This document shows positions 7,406 to 15,410 of a stretch of DNA of 27,761 nucleotides, piece by piece. Each line of letters begins with the position of its first letter. The stretch's first letter is position 1. The position numbers were made by a program, and so were the translations under genes. Origin of the DNA: CAYVZU01 sp964455935 (lineage in GTDB: Bacteria; Fibrobacterota; CAYVZU01); contig CAYVZU010000043.1 in NCBI GenBank assembly GCA_964455935.1, positions 1 to 27,761 of the forward strand. Direction: 5' to 3'. A model generated the notes under the pieces. It did no database searches and was not told the DNA's origin. It saw nothing but the letters and a program-made list of their open reading frames with translations.

Positions 7406-7572
7406 GTAATGGCGAAAAGAGGGTCGTTGCCTTATCGGCTCAGCAATGGATGCAAATTGAAATGATCTGCACTGATGATGATCCGAAGGAAGCACTGCGA
7501 TTTCTTAAAGAACTACGGGATCAGATCAGGCTTAATACAATCGGCGGCTTAAAATCCCATTTGGATAAATAG
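7402..7572 (+). CDS. Small conserved-looking soluble protein (56 aa)
   Basis: The ATG at 7402 overlaps the TGA of the Fe-S gene (ATGA) and the frame ends at 7572, 12 nt before the mini-thioredoxin. The product is charged and helical, with one Cys (in EMICTDDDP) and a helix-rich segment (KEALRFLKELRDQIR). No transmembrane segment or signal is present and I do not recognise the family. The tight operon spacing and 4-bp overlap make it a probable real gene rather than chance. Confidence 0.6.
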   Translation: MSNGEKRVVALSAQQWMQIEMICTDDDPKEALRFLKELRDQIRLNTIGGLKSHLDK

Positions 7573-7584
7573 GATGGAAGAACC

Positions 7585-7818
7585 ATGAAGAAGATTCAGA
7601 TTCTTGGAACTGGGTGCCCAAAATGCAAGAAATTGGCTGAATCTGCCGAGCAGGCGGCCAAGGATTTGGGCATTGCCTATGAATTATCGAAGGTTACGGA
7701 CATCAATGCGATCATGGGCTTTGGCGTGATGATGACACCGGCATTGGCCGTTGATGGAGTAGTCAAAGTGGCCGGGCGGGTTCCGAATATCGAAGAGATC
7801 AAGAAAATGATCGAATAG
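7585..7818 (+). CDS. Mini-thioredoxin (redox-active disulfide protein family)
   Basis: This 77-residue thioredoxin-like protein has the active site CPKC (Cys11, Cys14) directly after the first beta strand (KKIQILGTGCPKC) and the cis-proline segment MMTPALAVDG near 50-59. Its length matches the small redox-active disulfide family (TIGR00412 type), which occurs beside ArsR regulators and YraQ/ArsP permeases. It is cytoplasmic, with no signal peptide. It could pass electrons from thioredoxin reductase to CcdA, or reduce a metal-thiol intermediate before export. The operon position between the Fe-S and ArsF-family genes supports redox detoxification. In organoarsenical clusters this slot is filled by an ArsE-like protein; the equivalence is inferred. 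Confidence 0.85.
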   Translation: MKKIQILGTGCPKCKKLAESAEQAAKDLGIAYELSKVTDINAIMGFGVMMTPALAVDGVVKVAGRVPNIEEIKKMIE

Positions 7819-7831
7819 GGGAAGGCCTTTC

Positions 7832-8401
7832 ATGAGTCAGGACATAAGCGAAGTCGCGGAGCATGCGGCCCAAGAGTTCCGTGGGAGCATCGTGCCGCGG
7901 CTAATTGTTTCCACAGCAGCGGTCTTGCTTCTGCTGGTTTCGAGCGCTGTTTCGGCGGGCATTGCCGATTCGGTGAAGACCGAAACACCTGGATCAACGC
8001 GGGGGAAGAATCCCGGCCGCGTGGTTCTCTATTATTTTCATGGCAACATTCGCTGTCAAACCTGTATCCAGATCGAGAAATGGATTGGGGAGATTGTGCG
8101 GGAAAGGTTTGGCCGGGAGCTGCAGAGCGGGGAATTGCCTTTTCAAGTACTTAACTATGAAAAAACGCCCAACGTGCGTTTCATTAAGCAGTACAACCTA
8201 AATTGTCCAGCGGCCATCCTATCCCAGAAGGCTGGAGGCAAAGAGGCCCGATGGCTGAATCTGGAAAAGATTTGGGAATTCGCCGCTGAACCAGAGGGAT
8301 TCTGGAATTACATTGAAGAAAGTACCAGGGAATTTCTTGAAGGCTCGTTGATTAAGCCCGGAAAGGCAGAACAAAACAAATTGGAGGCACAGGAAAAATG
8401 A
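7832..8401 (+). CDS. arsF: ArsF-family protein (nitrophenyl compound nitroreductase subunit family)
   Basis: This 189-residue protein has one membrane anchor near residues 22-43 and a thioredoxin-like periplasmic domain. The active-site region is VVLYYFHGNIRCQTC (Cys75, Cys78), the signature of the ArsF family, followed by LNYEKTPNVRF and YNLNCPAAIL, where an additional Cys125 lies near the usual cis-Pro position. ArsF proteins are named from clusters that reduce aromatic nitro- or arsenic-containing compounds together with ArsE- and ArsG-type partners. Its ribosome binding site (GGGGAAGG) is about 8 nt upstream, and its stop overlaps the next ATG by 4 bp. Anchoring and the CxxC suggest it receives electrons from the CcdA-type protein downstream. 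The substrate is inferred only from family context. Confidence 0.8.
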   Translation: MSQDISEVAEHAAQEFRGSIVPRLIVSTAAVLLLLVSSAVSAGIADSVKTETPGSTRGKNPGRVVLYYFHGNIRCQTCIQIEKWIGEIVRERFGRELQSGELPFQVLNYEKTPNVRFIKQYNLNCPAAILSQKAGGKEARWLNLEKIWEFAAEPEGFWNYIEESTREFLEGSLIKPGKAEQNKLEAQEK

Positions 8402-8928
8402 AGAACAAAACAACAGCGCTCCTGTCCAAGTTTTCCTTTGGTTTGGCGATAGGGGTTGCCTTCTGGACAGGCTGCAATGGCGAACAACAGCCAAAAGTTG
8501 AGGCCAAGAGGGAAATTCAGGCCAAAGCGGCGGCCTATTCCAAAGCTGCGCCGGCTCCAAGCGAATCCACCGCAACATCATCCGCTCAAACCGGGCAAAT
8601 GGACGCGAAGTCCGTAGCCGTATCAACGCCCAAGAAAAGCGAGAAGATCAAAGTCACCTTCGTCGAACTCGGTTCGGTTCGCTGTATTCCGTGCAAAATG
8701 ATGCAGCCCATCATGGCGGAGATTGAAAAGGAATACGCCGGCCAGGTGAAGGTGGTATTTCACGATGTCTGGACTCCCGAGGGCCGGCCCTATGCGGAGA
8801 AATATGGGATTCAGGCGATTCCCACACAGGTCTTTCTGGATTCGGAAGGCAAGGAATACTACAGGCATGCCGGATTCTTCCCAAAGAATGAGCTTGTGGA
8901 AGTCCTGAAGCAGAAAGGTGTGAAGTAA
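8398..8928 (+). CDS. Exported thioredoxin-fold protein, probable lipoprotein
   Basis: This 176-residue protein has an N-terminal hydrophobic signal ending in FWTGC (Cys26), a slightly atypical lipobox. An Ala/Ser/Pro/Lys-rich linker (about 30-80) follows, then a thioredoxin domain (about 84-176) with CIPC (Cys96, Cys99), a YGIQAIPTQVF cis-Pro segment and a typical C-terminal helix. It probably sits in the periplasm, tethered to a membrane by the linker. The ATG overlaps the arsF stop, and the CcdA gene begins 1 nt after its stop, so it is likely the periplasmic redox partner of that conduit, receiving electrons and keeping ArsF or metal-binding thiols reduced. The domain is clear; the lipidation and exact partner are inferred. 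Confidence 0.85.
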   Translation: MKNKTTALLSKFSFGLAIGVAFWTGCNGEQQPKVEAKREIQAKAAAYSKAAPAPSESTATSSAQTGQMDAKSVAVSTPKKSEKIKVTFVELGSVRCIPCKMMQPIMAEIEKEYAGQVKVVFHDVWTPEGRPYAEKYGIQAIPTQVFLDSEGKEYYRHAGFFPKNELVEVLKQKGVK

Positions 8929-8929
8929 A

Positions 8930-9631
8930 TTGGAAAAGCTTTTCACGGAGTTGACCCAGGCGGTCTATGGCGCGCCCGCCGTAGCCATGGGCGCATCGTT
9001 TTTATGGGGGATCTTAAGCATCCTTCTTAGCCCTTGTCATTTGGCAAGTATTCCCCTGATTGTTGGATTCATCGGCAGCCAGGGGCGGATAAAAACCAAA
9101 CGTGCGTTTGTATTGGCATTGCTTTTTTCATCGGGAATTCTTATTACAATTGGCATCATTGGAACCATCACCGGAATGATGGGACGGATGATGGGCGATG
9201 TAGGCCGGTTCGGTAATTACTTTGTGGGCGCCATTTTCTTTGTAATCGGTCTTTACCTCCTTGGCATTTTGCCGTTGCCGTTCCTGGGAAGGGCCGCAAC
9301 GCCCTCCTTTCAACGCAAAGGATATCTCGCCGCGTTTATCTTGGGGCTTGTATTCGGCATCGCCCTTGGCCCCTGCACCTTCGCCTACATGATGCCCATG
9401 CTGGGTGTTGTGTTTTCCGTGGCCTCGACCCGGTTTGTATTTGCCGTATCGCTGATCCTGGCATATGCTGTGGGCCATTGCGGAGTCATCGTGGGGGCGG
9501 GAACGTTCACCGAAGTCGTTCAGAAATACCTGAACTGGAATGAGCGATCGAAGACATTGGACATCATTAAGAAAATCTGCGGTATCTTGGTTATATTGGG
9601 CGGCGTTTACCTATTTTATTCCGTACATTAA
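8930..9631 (+). CDS. CcdA/DsbD-type transmembrane electron conduit
   Basis: This 233-residue inner-membrane protein has about six transmembrane segments. Each half carries one conserved Cys in the expected setting: SPCHLASIPLI (Cys36) and GPCTFAYMMPML (Cys149). These form the disulfide that passes electrons from cytoplasmic thioredoxin to periplasmic thioredoxin-fold partners. The start appears to be a TTG at 8930, 1 nt after the preceding stop, with AAAGGTG upstream. No cytochrome c maturation genes are nearby, so its partners are probably the ArsF and thioredoxin lipoprotein encoded just before it. The final transmembrane helix ends close to the C-terminus. In organoarsenical-reduction clusters an equivalent membrane protein fills this slot. 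Confidence 0.88.
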   Translation: MEKLFTELTQAVYGAPAVAMGASFLWGILSILLSPCHLASIPLIVGFIGSQGRIKTKRAFVLALLFSSGILITIGIIGTITGMMGRMMGDVGRFGNYFVGAIFFVIGLYLLGILPLPFLGRAATPSFQRKGYLAAFILGLVFGIALGPCTFAYMMPMLGVVFSVASTRFVFAVSLILAYAVGHCGVIVGAGTFTEVVQKYLNWNERSKTLDIIKKICGILVILGGVYLFYSVH

Positions 9632-9668
9632 CGTAACCGGAAAGCATGAAAATACGCAGGCCAAGAAA

Positions 9669-10106
9669 ATGAGACATTACGAGCGGACAAATTCTGCCAT
9701 GCGCAAAACAACGGCCGTTCTGCTCTTGCTGCTCATGTTTCAGAATATTGTTTTGCTAAGCGCTTGCCCCGTGGGCATGCGTGTCTCCGCAAAAAAATCT
9801 CAATTGCAGAGCGCCCGTTCCGGCTGCTGCAAGAAGAAGATTGCATGTTTGCCTTCTTCCAGCCGTGAAAGCCACGGAAAAAGCAATGCCCCATGCAACA
9901 AAAGGCGCATGGTCTGCCCGGTAAGAATGCCTTGCGAAATATCGCGTGCAGCGTTCCATTTGGAATCATTTGAAAATGATATTGCCCTAATCGCACCCAA
10001 GATTCCTGCCTTCCAAGTTCGACCGGGATTCTGGTCTACATTACCCAATTCCTGCGATCGAAATCCAATTTGTACATTGCCGCTCTCCATTCCTTTGCTC
10101 TGTTAG
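9669..10106 (+). CDS. Cys-rich exported protein of unknown function
   Basis: The open frame is longer, but its upstream part overlaps ccdA; plausible starts are the ATGs at 9669 (about 145 residues) or 9699. After the second lies a signal peptide (KTTAVLLLLLMFQNIVLLSAC). The mature part has about eight further Cys, including SGCCKKK, APCNKRRMVCP and MPCE, with many Lys and Arg. This composition suggests a soft-metal-binding or disulfide-rich periplasmic protein, and the position behind CcdA fits. I recognise no family. The C-terminal third is less convincing and may contain deleted or rearranged sequence, because the next gene is an RND pump missing its 5' end. Confidence 0.5.
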   Translation: MRHYERTNSAMRKTTAVLLLLLMFQNIVLLSACPVGMRVSAKKSQLQSARSGCCKKKIACLPSSSRESHGKSNAPCNKRRMVCPVRMPCEISRAAFHLESFENDIALIAPKIPAFQVRPGFWSTLPNSCDRNPICTLPLSIPLLC

Positions 10107-10169
10107 TCGTCTATCATCTCCCGTGCCCAATTTGGGATAGGGACCTCAAAAAGATCCCTTTCCTGGTGA

Positions 10170-12122
10170 ATAGCAGACAACAGTCTTGTGGTGCTCGAAA
10201 ATATTACACGCCTGCAGAGCGAAGGCAATTCCGACCCCATCCGCAACGGAGTCCTGCAGGTAGCAAAACCGGTTTTCTTTTCTACGCTGACATTTATCGC
10301 CATTTTTCTTCCGTTCCTTATGGTGCCGGGGCTCACCTCGCTCTTGTTTCGGGAACTAGTGATTACCGTCGCCATTGTTGTCGCATTTTCGCTTTTATGC
10401 TCTTTAACCATTATTCCAGCGCTTTCAAAAGTTTTTTATGGCGAAGCGCCCCAATGGCCCTTGACGTCGACGAAGACGTCCGGAGGCGGATTGTCCGACC
10501 GAATCATGGGCCTGATTACAGACAAGTATGCGGAATTTCTTAAATCGGTTCTGTCGCGAGGAAAGATCCTTTCCATTGTCATTCTCGCAGCATGTCTTGG
10601 AATGTCCGCTTACTGGTGGAAGAGTCTTGGAAGCGAGTTTCTGCCCAAGGCCGACGACGGCATGATAACCGTGAAGGTGAAACTGCCGACCGGCGCATCA
10701 GTGGCGCAGACGGGGAAGGCGCTTAAAAGCCTTGAAAAGGCCGTTAAAGAACTTCCTCTTATCGAATCCTATAGCACGCTTATCGGCGGAAGAATTTTGG
10801 GGCTGGTAACAACCGAAATGGCCAACGAAGGCGAGATCAACATCCAGCTCATTCCCAAAAGCAACCGGAAGGTAACGACCGACCAATACGTCGAAAAATA
10901 CCGTCAGCCGATTGTTCAAAGCGCGAAATATCCCGGTGCAATCGTGAAGGTCCTTCATACCAAGATGAAAGGCATCCGCACAGCCGGCGATTTCGATATC
11001 GAAGCCGAAGTATATGCCCCCAAAGCCGTGGAACTGCCGCAGTTATTTGCGGCAGCCCAGAAAATCATGGGAACAGTCAAGGATATTAACGGCATTGGAA
11101 ACCTTGATATGTCCATCGATTTGACAAAGCCCGAATATCACTTCATCGCCGACCGCGACCGGTGCGCTGATCTGGGCGTTACGCCTTTTCAGGCTGCACA
11201 GTCCCTGCGCGTGCTCATCGATGGCCAGGTAGCTACAACCTACGAAGATGACGGCTTTTTCTACCCGATCAGGCTGATGGTTGACGAAAGCAGATTCGGC
11301 GGTGTTGCGGATCTCCGAAATATTCCCTTGCCGGTCAAAAACCAGGTTCTGTTGAGCGATCTGGGAAAGGTGGAGCGCCGGGTGGGTCCTGTGGGGATTG
11401 ACCGCAAAAATCAGATGCGGCTGATTAAAATTACCGGCACAGTCGTTTCCGGCGATGTCGGAACGGTGACCAGAGAGGTGTATAAGAACCTTGCGGATGT
11501 CAAACTACCGGCAGGAGCATACATCAAAGCAGGCGGCCAGGCCCAGGCCATGCGCGAGAACAACCGTGCCATGATTACGGTTATCCTCCTCGGTATTTTC
11601 TTTGCCTTTATCCTTCTTACCGTGCAGTTCGAATCCCTGCTTCTTCCATTTATTGTTCTGCTTGCCATTCCTTTTGCCATGACCGGATTCATTTCGGCGC
11701 TTCATTTTGCGAATGTTCCGCTTGGCATTACGGCGATTATCGGCATTGTGGTACTCTTGGGCATGCTGATCAACCACTGGGTGCTGGTTTTGTCCTTCAT
11801 GGAAGAACAGGTCGCATCCGGCAAAGGTCTCGTAGAGGGTGTGGTCATGGCTGCGTCGCTGCGGCTGCGCCCGATCCTAATGACGTTCCTTACGGATGTG
11901 CTCGGGCTTATGCCTTTTCTCCTGAATATCGGCGAAGGTACCGAGATGCTGCGGCCTTTGGGCGTGGCAGTGATCGGCGGAATTACCTGGTCGCTGGCGA
12001 TTACGTTCGTGTTTGTGCCGGTGACCTATGTTCTCTTCAAAGGTTCTCGCTCACATAAAGGGCAAATAGCAGAGACAAAAGGCTGGAAATTGGAAAGGCG
12101 CGGAACATGTCGGCAAGCATAA
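10170..12122 (+). pseudogene. RND efflux permease truncated at its N-terminus
   Basis: The frame opens just after a TGA (10167-10169) in the middle of the TM4 signature (IADNSLVVLENI) and runs to the normal C-terminus, giving about 650 residues against about 1030 for the family. What remains is TM4 to TM6, the second periplasmic porter and docking domain, and TM7 to TM12 (for example FIAIFLPFLMVPG and LGITAIIGIVVLLGM). TM1 to TM3 and the first porter domain, which are needed for a working trimer, are missing. The ORF could start at GTG 10188 without a ribosome binding site. The usual adaptor (CusB/MexA type) and outer-membrane channel are also absent, so one deletion may have removed all three. 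The remaining coding sequence has no internal stops, so the loss seems recent. The substrate class (hydrophobic or metal) cannot be set. Confidence 0.85.
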
Positions 12123-12145
12123 TGAAGAGATGATGGCAGTTTGGC

Positions 12146-12188
12146 TTTACTTTTATATTGATTTAGTGTATACTAAATCACTAAATCA
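12146..12188 (+). promoter_or_regulatory. Promoter and ArsR operator of module 2
   Basis: TTTACT (12146-12151) and TATACT (12169-12174) form -35 and -10 boxes with 17-bp spacing. A perfect inverted repeat overlaps the -10 box: TGATTTAGT (12159-12167), GTAT, ACTAAATCA (12172-12180). A direct copy of most of the second arm, CTAAATCA, follows at once (12181-12188), so there may be three half-sites. The GGGAG and ATG of the repressor gene follow. The sequence differs from the operator of module 1, so the two repressors probably do not cross-bind. Confidence 0.75.
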
Positions 12189-12208
12189 ATAAAATAATTG
12201 GGAGCACA

Positions 12209-12604
12209 ATGAAATCGATAAAGGGAATTGCCCGAGTTTTGAAAATACTGGCGGTCGAGCCGCGCCTAAAAATATTGGACATGCTTGGCGAGCATCCCTA
12301 TTGTGTCTGCAAAATCGCATCCGCCATCGGCATTACCGAAGGCGCGGTTTCGCAGCATATGCGAATTCTTCGGGACGCCGGACTCGTGGACGATGTGCGA
12401 TGCGGATATTACATCCATTATCGCCTGGAACGTAAGCAATTGGACAAAATTATCGGCAATATTCATGGTTTCTTATCCGCCGTAGCGGCAAAAAAGGAAG
12501 TCCAGCCATGTCCGCCGCCAATTAAAAATGCCGGTGTCGGGAGCAAAAGCCCGGACAAAGCCGGTGTTCGGAGGAGCAAATCAAGAAATAGCATGGAAGC
12601 CTAA
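12209..12604 (+). CDS. ArsR-family metalloregulatory repressor 2
   Basis: This 131-residue winged-helix repressor has a GGGAG ribosome binding site before the ATG. A YCVCKIA motif places Cys32 and Cys34 just before the DNA-recognition helices (AIGITEGAVSQHMRILRDAG, about 39-58), and Cys65 lies in the wing (DDVRCGYYIHY). Cys-x-Cys at this place is the classic As/Sb-type or related soft-metal site. The C-terminal tail (about 96-131) is low-complexity, basic, and contains another Cys (QPCPPP). Autoregulation is expected through the palindrome on its own -10 box. It heads the ABC/LolA/barrel/permease/CcdA operon. It is a different subgroup from repressor 1, with little similarity outside the motif. 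Confidence 0.9.
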   Translation: MKSIKGIARVLKILAVEPRLKILDMLGEHPYCVCKIASAIGITEGAVSQHMRILRDAGLVDDVRCGYYIHYRLERKQLDKIIGNIHGFLSAVAAKKEVQPCPPPIKNAGVGSKSPDKAGVRRSKSRNSMEA

Positions 12605-12609
12605 TCAAA

Positions 12610-12658
12610 CATGCCTGCGTAAGGGGGGATAATAAGCAAGACGCCAACGCCAGGCATG
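12610..12658. repeat. Inverted repeat between arsR2 and the ABC gene
   Basis: CATGCCTG (12610-12617) and CAGGCATG (12651-12658) are perfect 8-bp inverted arms around 33 nt. As RNA this could fold, placing a structure between the repressor gene and the ATPase gene. It could act as a partial terminator or a stability element that sets different levels for repressor and transporter. An 11-codon frame (starting in the second arm) ends in the ribosome binding site of the ATPase. Confidence 0.4.
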
Positions 12659-12696
12659 AATACCGATTATGAGAAGCAAGAGGAGGAATAAATAGA

Positions 12697-13400
12697 ATGG
12701 AATATATCGTGCAAACGCAAGGAGTGGGCAAAACATATCGGGTTGGCGAAATAGGAATCGAAGCCCTGAAAAACATATCGCTGCAAATTCCCCGTGCGTC
12801 CTTCACAAGTTTTATAGGGCCTTCGGGAAGCGGTAAAACAACGCTTCTGAATTTAATTGGCTGCCTGGATACCCCTACCTCCGGAGCGGTCCGCGTGGCC
12901 GGAAAAGACGTGACAGGTTTGGGTTTTGTTGACCGGGCAAAATTCAGGGGCGAGCACATCGGATTCATTTTTCAGGATTTTAATCTGATACCCGTATTGT
13001 CCGTATTCGAGAATGTGGAATATCCGCTTTTAATGGTCCGTAAGCAGTCCAAGAAAGAGCGGCAGCAAAAGGTGGAGCAATTATTGGAAAGCGTGGGCAT
13101 CCTGGAACAGAAAGCCAAGCTGCCATCACAACTCTCAGGGGGCAAAAACAGCGGGTCGCCGTTGCCCGTGCGCTTACCACGGATCCGGCCCTTGTGCTCG
13201 CGGACGAGCCGACCGCCAATTTGGACCACGATACTGCCTATAAGATCATTGGGCTGATGAAAAACCTCCGTGATTTGCGGGGAACCAGCTTCGTTTTTTC
13301 CACGCATGACACAAAAATCGTTTCGGAAGTTGATGTTACCTATGCGCTGGAGGATGGAGAGTTGAAAGGTCGTTCCGTGAAGGGAGGAGAAAACCAATGA
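12697..13400 (+). CDS. MacB/LolD-type ABC transporter ATPase, interrupted by one frameshift
   Basis: This is a 234-residue-equivalent ATPase in two frames. Frame one carries Walker A GPSGSGKTT (41-49), the Q-loop (IFQDFNLIP) and the start of the signature LSGG (146-149). At 13142-13144, inside a G5-C-A5 stretch, the frame is lost by one base; the other frame resumes with QKQRVAVARAL, Walker B (LVLADEPTANLD) and the H-loop (FSTHD). Everything else is intact, so it is either a sequencing or assembly error in a homopolymer, a phase-variable switch, or a recent mutation. AGGAGG lies upstream of the ATG, and the stop overlaps the permease ATG by 4 bp. LolD/MacB ATPases power release of lipoproteins or export of toxins and lipids across the inner membrane with an FtsX-type partner. 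Confidence 0.85.
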
Positions 13401-14632
13401 TTGGAATATTAAAAATCGCGTTCCGCAACCTGTACCGCCAGAAACGTCGAACACTCCTTACCGTAAGCATTATTTCGGTAGGAGTAACGGCTGTTCTGCT
13501 CTTTTCATCCTTAGCCGGGTCCTTTAAGGCAATGATGATCGGCCAAATCACGGATTCCATGCTTGGCCACGCGCAGATCCACCGTATGGGGTATGTTTCG
13601 GCTATCGATAATATGCCGCTCAACAGGATGATTAAAAAGCAGCAATTCAAACGCCTCGAAAAGGTTTTAGGTGATATTCCGGAAATCGAAGCCTATTCAG
13701 GACGCATTCTTTTCAACGCCATGGTTTCGAATTTCCTTGAAACCACGAATATTAAGGTTTCGGCCATCGATCCTTTGCAGGAACAGTCCGTTGCCCCTCT
13801 TTTAAAAAACAGGATCAAAGAAGGCGGCATGCTCAAACCGGGCGAAATTCTGCTGCCGGAAATGCTGGCCAAGGGTCTGAACGCAAAAGTCGGTCAAGAG
13901 CTCGTTTTTATTGCCACGAATGCCGATGGTTCGGTAAATGGGCAAACCTTCAAGGTGGCGGGCATTATCGAATCGGTTGTCGGGCCGACCGGAAAATACG
14001 GATATCTTCATGTGGATGACGCGGCAACGCTGCTGCGCATGGATGAACCGGAATTAAGCGAAGTAGCGCTTCGTGTGCGTAAAATCGGAAATCTCGATGA
14101 AGCTACGGGAAAATTGAGAAAAGCGCTTACGGAACTGAAGAACAAGGAAGGAAAGCCCGTTTTCGAGTTGCACACGTGGAAAGAACTATCCCCATTTTAC
14201 AATATCGCAAAAATGATCGACATGATGACGGTTTTTATCCAGGTCATTCTCGTGGCCATTGTGCTGATTAGCATCATGAATGTCATGATTATGGCGGTTT
14301 ATGAACGGATTCGTGAAATAGGCACACTGTCCGCAATCGGAACGCTTCCGGGGACGATCCGATCCATTTTCCTTACGGAAGGACTTCTTTTAGGTGTTGG
14401 GGGAGCATTGGCAGGAAGCGTTTTGGGTTCGGTTTTAATCGGCGCGGCAAAATTCGCAAAATTGACTATTGCTTTCGGTCAAAAAGACAGGATACCCTTA
14501 AACCCGGACCTGCCTCTTTCGCAAATGGCAATGGTGGCTGTGGTTATTCTTGCAGTATCGGCTATCGCGGCCCTGGAACCCGCTTTCAAAGCCTCCAAAA
14601 TGGACCCGGTTGAGGCGCTGCGCCACAATTGA
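13397..14632 (+). CDS. FtsX/MacB/LolE-type ABC permease
   Basis: This 411-residue permease has the architecture of FtsX-family proteins. One N-terminal transmembrane helix (about 20-43, LTVSIISVGVTAVLLFSSLAG) is followed by a large periplasmic domain (about 45-270) and three C-terminal helices. The family motif YERIREIGTLSAIGTLPGTIRSIFL is split across about 300-325, and the tail ends MDPVEALRH. Its ATG overlaps the ATPase stop, so ATPase and permease form a type VII ABC transporter. Such pairs use mechanotransmission to lift substrates (lipoproteins, peptides, lipids) from the periplasmic face. Only one permease gene is present, which fits a homodimer. Next to a LolA-like protein, a lipid or lipoprotein substrate is the natural inference. 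Confidence 0.9.
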   Translation: MIGILKIAFRNLYRQKRRTLLTVSIISVGVTAVLLFSSLAGSFKAMMIGQITDSMLGHAQIHRMGYVSAIDNMPLNRMIKKQQFKRLEKVLGDIPEIEAYSGRILFNAMVSNFLETTNIKVSAIDPLQEQSVAPLLKNRIKEGGMLKPGEILLPEMLAKGLNAKVGQELVFIATNADGSVNGQTFKVAGIIESVVGPTGKYGYLHVDDAATLLRMDEPELSEVALRVRKIGNLDEATGKLRKALTELKNKEGKPVFELHTWKELSPFYNIAKMIDMMTVFIQVILVAIVLISIMNVMIMAVYERIREIGTLSAIGTLPGTIRSIFLTEGLLLGVGGALAGSVLGSVLIGAAKFAKLTIAFGQKDRIPLNPDLPLSQMAMVAVVILAVSAIAALEPAFKASKMDPVEALRHN

Positions 14633-14650
14633 TAAAATAGAAAGGTCATT

Positions 14651-15397
14651 ATGAAAAATTTTTTTCTTGTTTTCGGAATCTTTGTTTTCTTCATGGGCAT
14701 TTCGGCTGCTCAATCCATATCCGAAAAAGGCGATGCGATCCTCCGGAAAGTGGACAAAAAACTATCTCCCGTCTCCTACGAATCATTACGCAAGCTGATC
14801 AACGAGGAGCCGGACGGCAAAAAAAAGGAATTCGTGATGTGGACCGCCAAAAAAGGCACGGACAAGATGGTCACCACTTTTCTTTCACCTGCAAGCGAGG
14901 TAGGGCGCTCGACCCTGCGGGTGGGCGAGAACATGTGGTTGTATGTGCCTAATGTGGGAAAACCTGTGCGCATCACGAGCCTTCAGTCGGTTGTGGGGGG
15001 CGTCTTTAATAACGCCGACATCATGCAGCTTGAGTATAGCGTCGAATATCAATGCAGCACTCTGACGGAAGAAGCTGGAATTTCCATCCTGACGCTCAAA
15101 GCAAGAAACAAGTCCGTGGCGTATGACAAGCTTATTATGAAGGTAGACAGGAAAACGAGTTTTCCCGTGGAAATCGAATGCCGCACCGCCTCGGATATGC
15201 TGATCAAGACCCTTCGGTTTTCTCAGCCGAAAAAATTCGAAGGTGGTGTTTTCCGGCCTTCCGTCATGGAAACGGAAAGCCCTCTATATAAAGGGTACAA
15301 ATCCGTCATGATTTACGCGAACCTTAAGGCACGCGAATTCAAAGACGAGGTTTTCACTATTAATTACATGGCCAAAATCAAAGATCTGCGGAAGTAG
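14651..15397 (+). CDS. LolA-like outer-membrane lipoprotein-sorting family protein
   Basis: This 248-residue protein has a Sec signal peptide (KNFFLVFGIFVFFMGISA, cleavage before AQS). The mature protein resembles the 'outer membrane lipoprotein-sorting protein' family (LolA-like, PF17131), with segments such as VMWTAKKGTDKMVTTFLSPASEVGRS, MWLYVPNVGKPVRI and a C-terminal KVDRKTSFPVEIE. Such proteins form an open beta-barrel with a hydrophobic cavity that carries a lipid or acyl group through the periplasm. It lies 18 nt after the FtsX-type permease and 13 nt before a predicted barrel gene, so it could shuttle what the ABC pair extracts to the outer membrane. Family recognition is good; the cargo is unknown. 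Confidence 0.8.
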   Translation: MKNFFLVFGIFVFFMGISAAQSISEKGDAILRKVDKKLSPVSYESLRKLINEEPDGKKKEFVMWTAKKGTDKMVTTFLSPASEVGRSTLRVGENMWLYVPNVGKPVRITSLQSVVGGVFNNADIMQLEYSVEYQCSTLTEEAGISILTLKARNKSVAYDKLIMKVDRKTSFPVEIECRTASDMLIKTLRFSQPKKFEGGVFRPSVMETESPLYKGYKSVMIYANLKAREFKDEVFTINYMAKIKDLRK

Positions 15398-15410
15398 CGG
15401 TTCTGGTATC

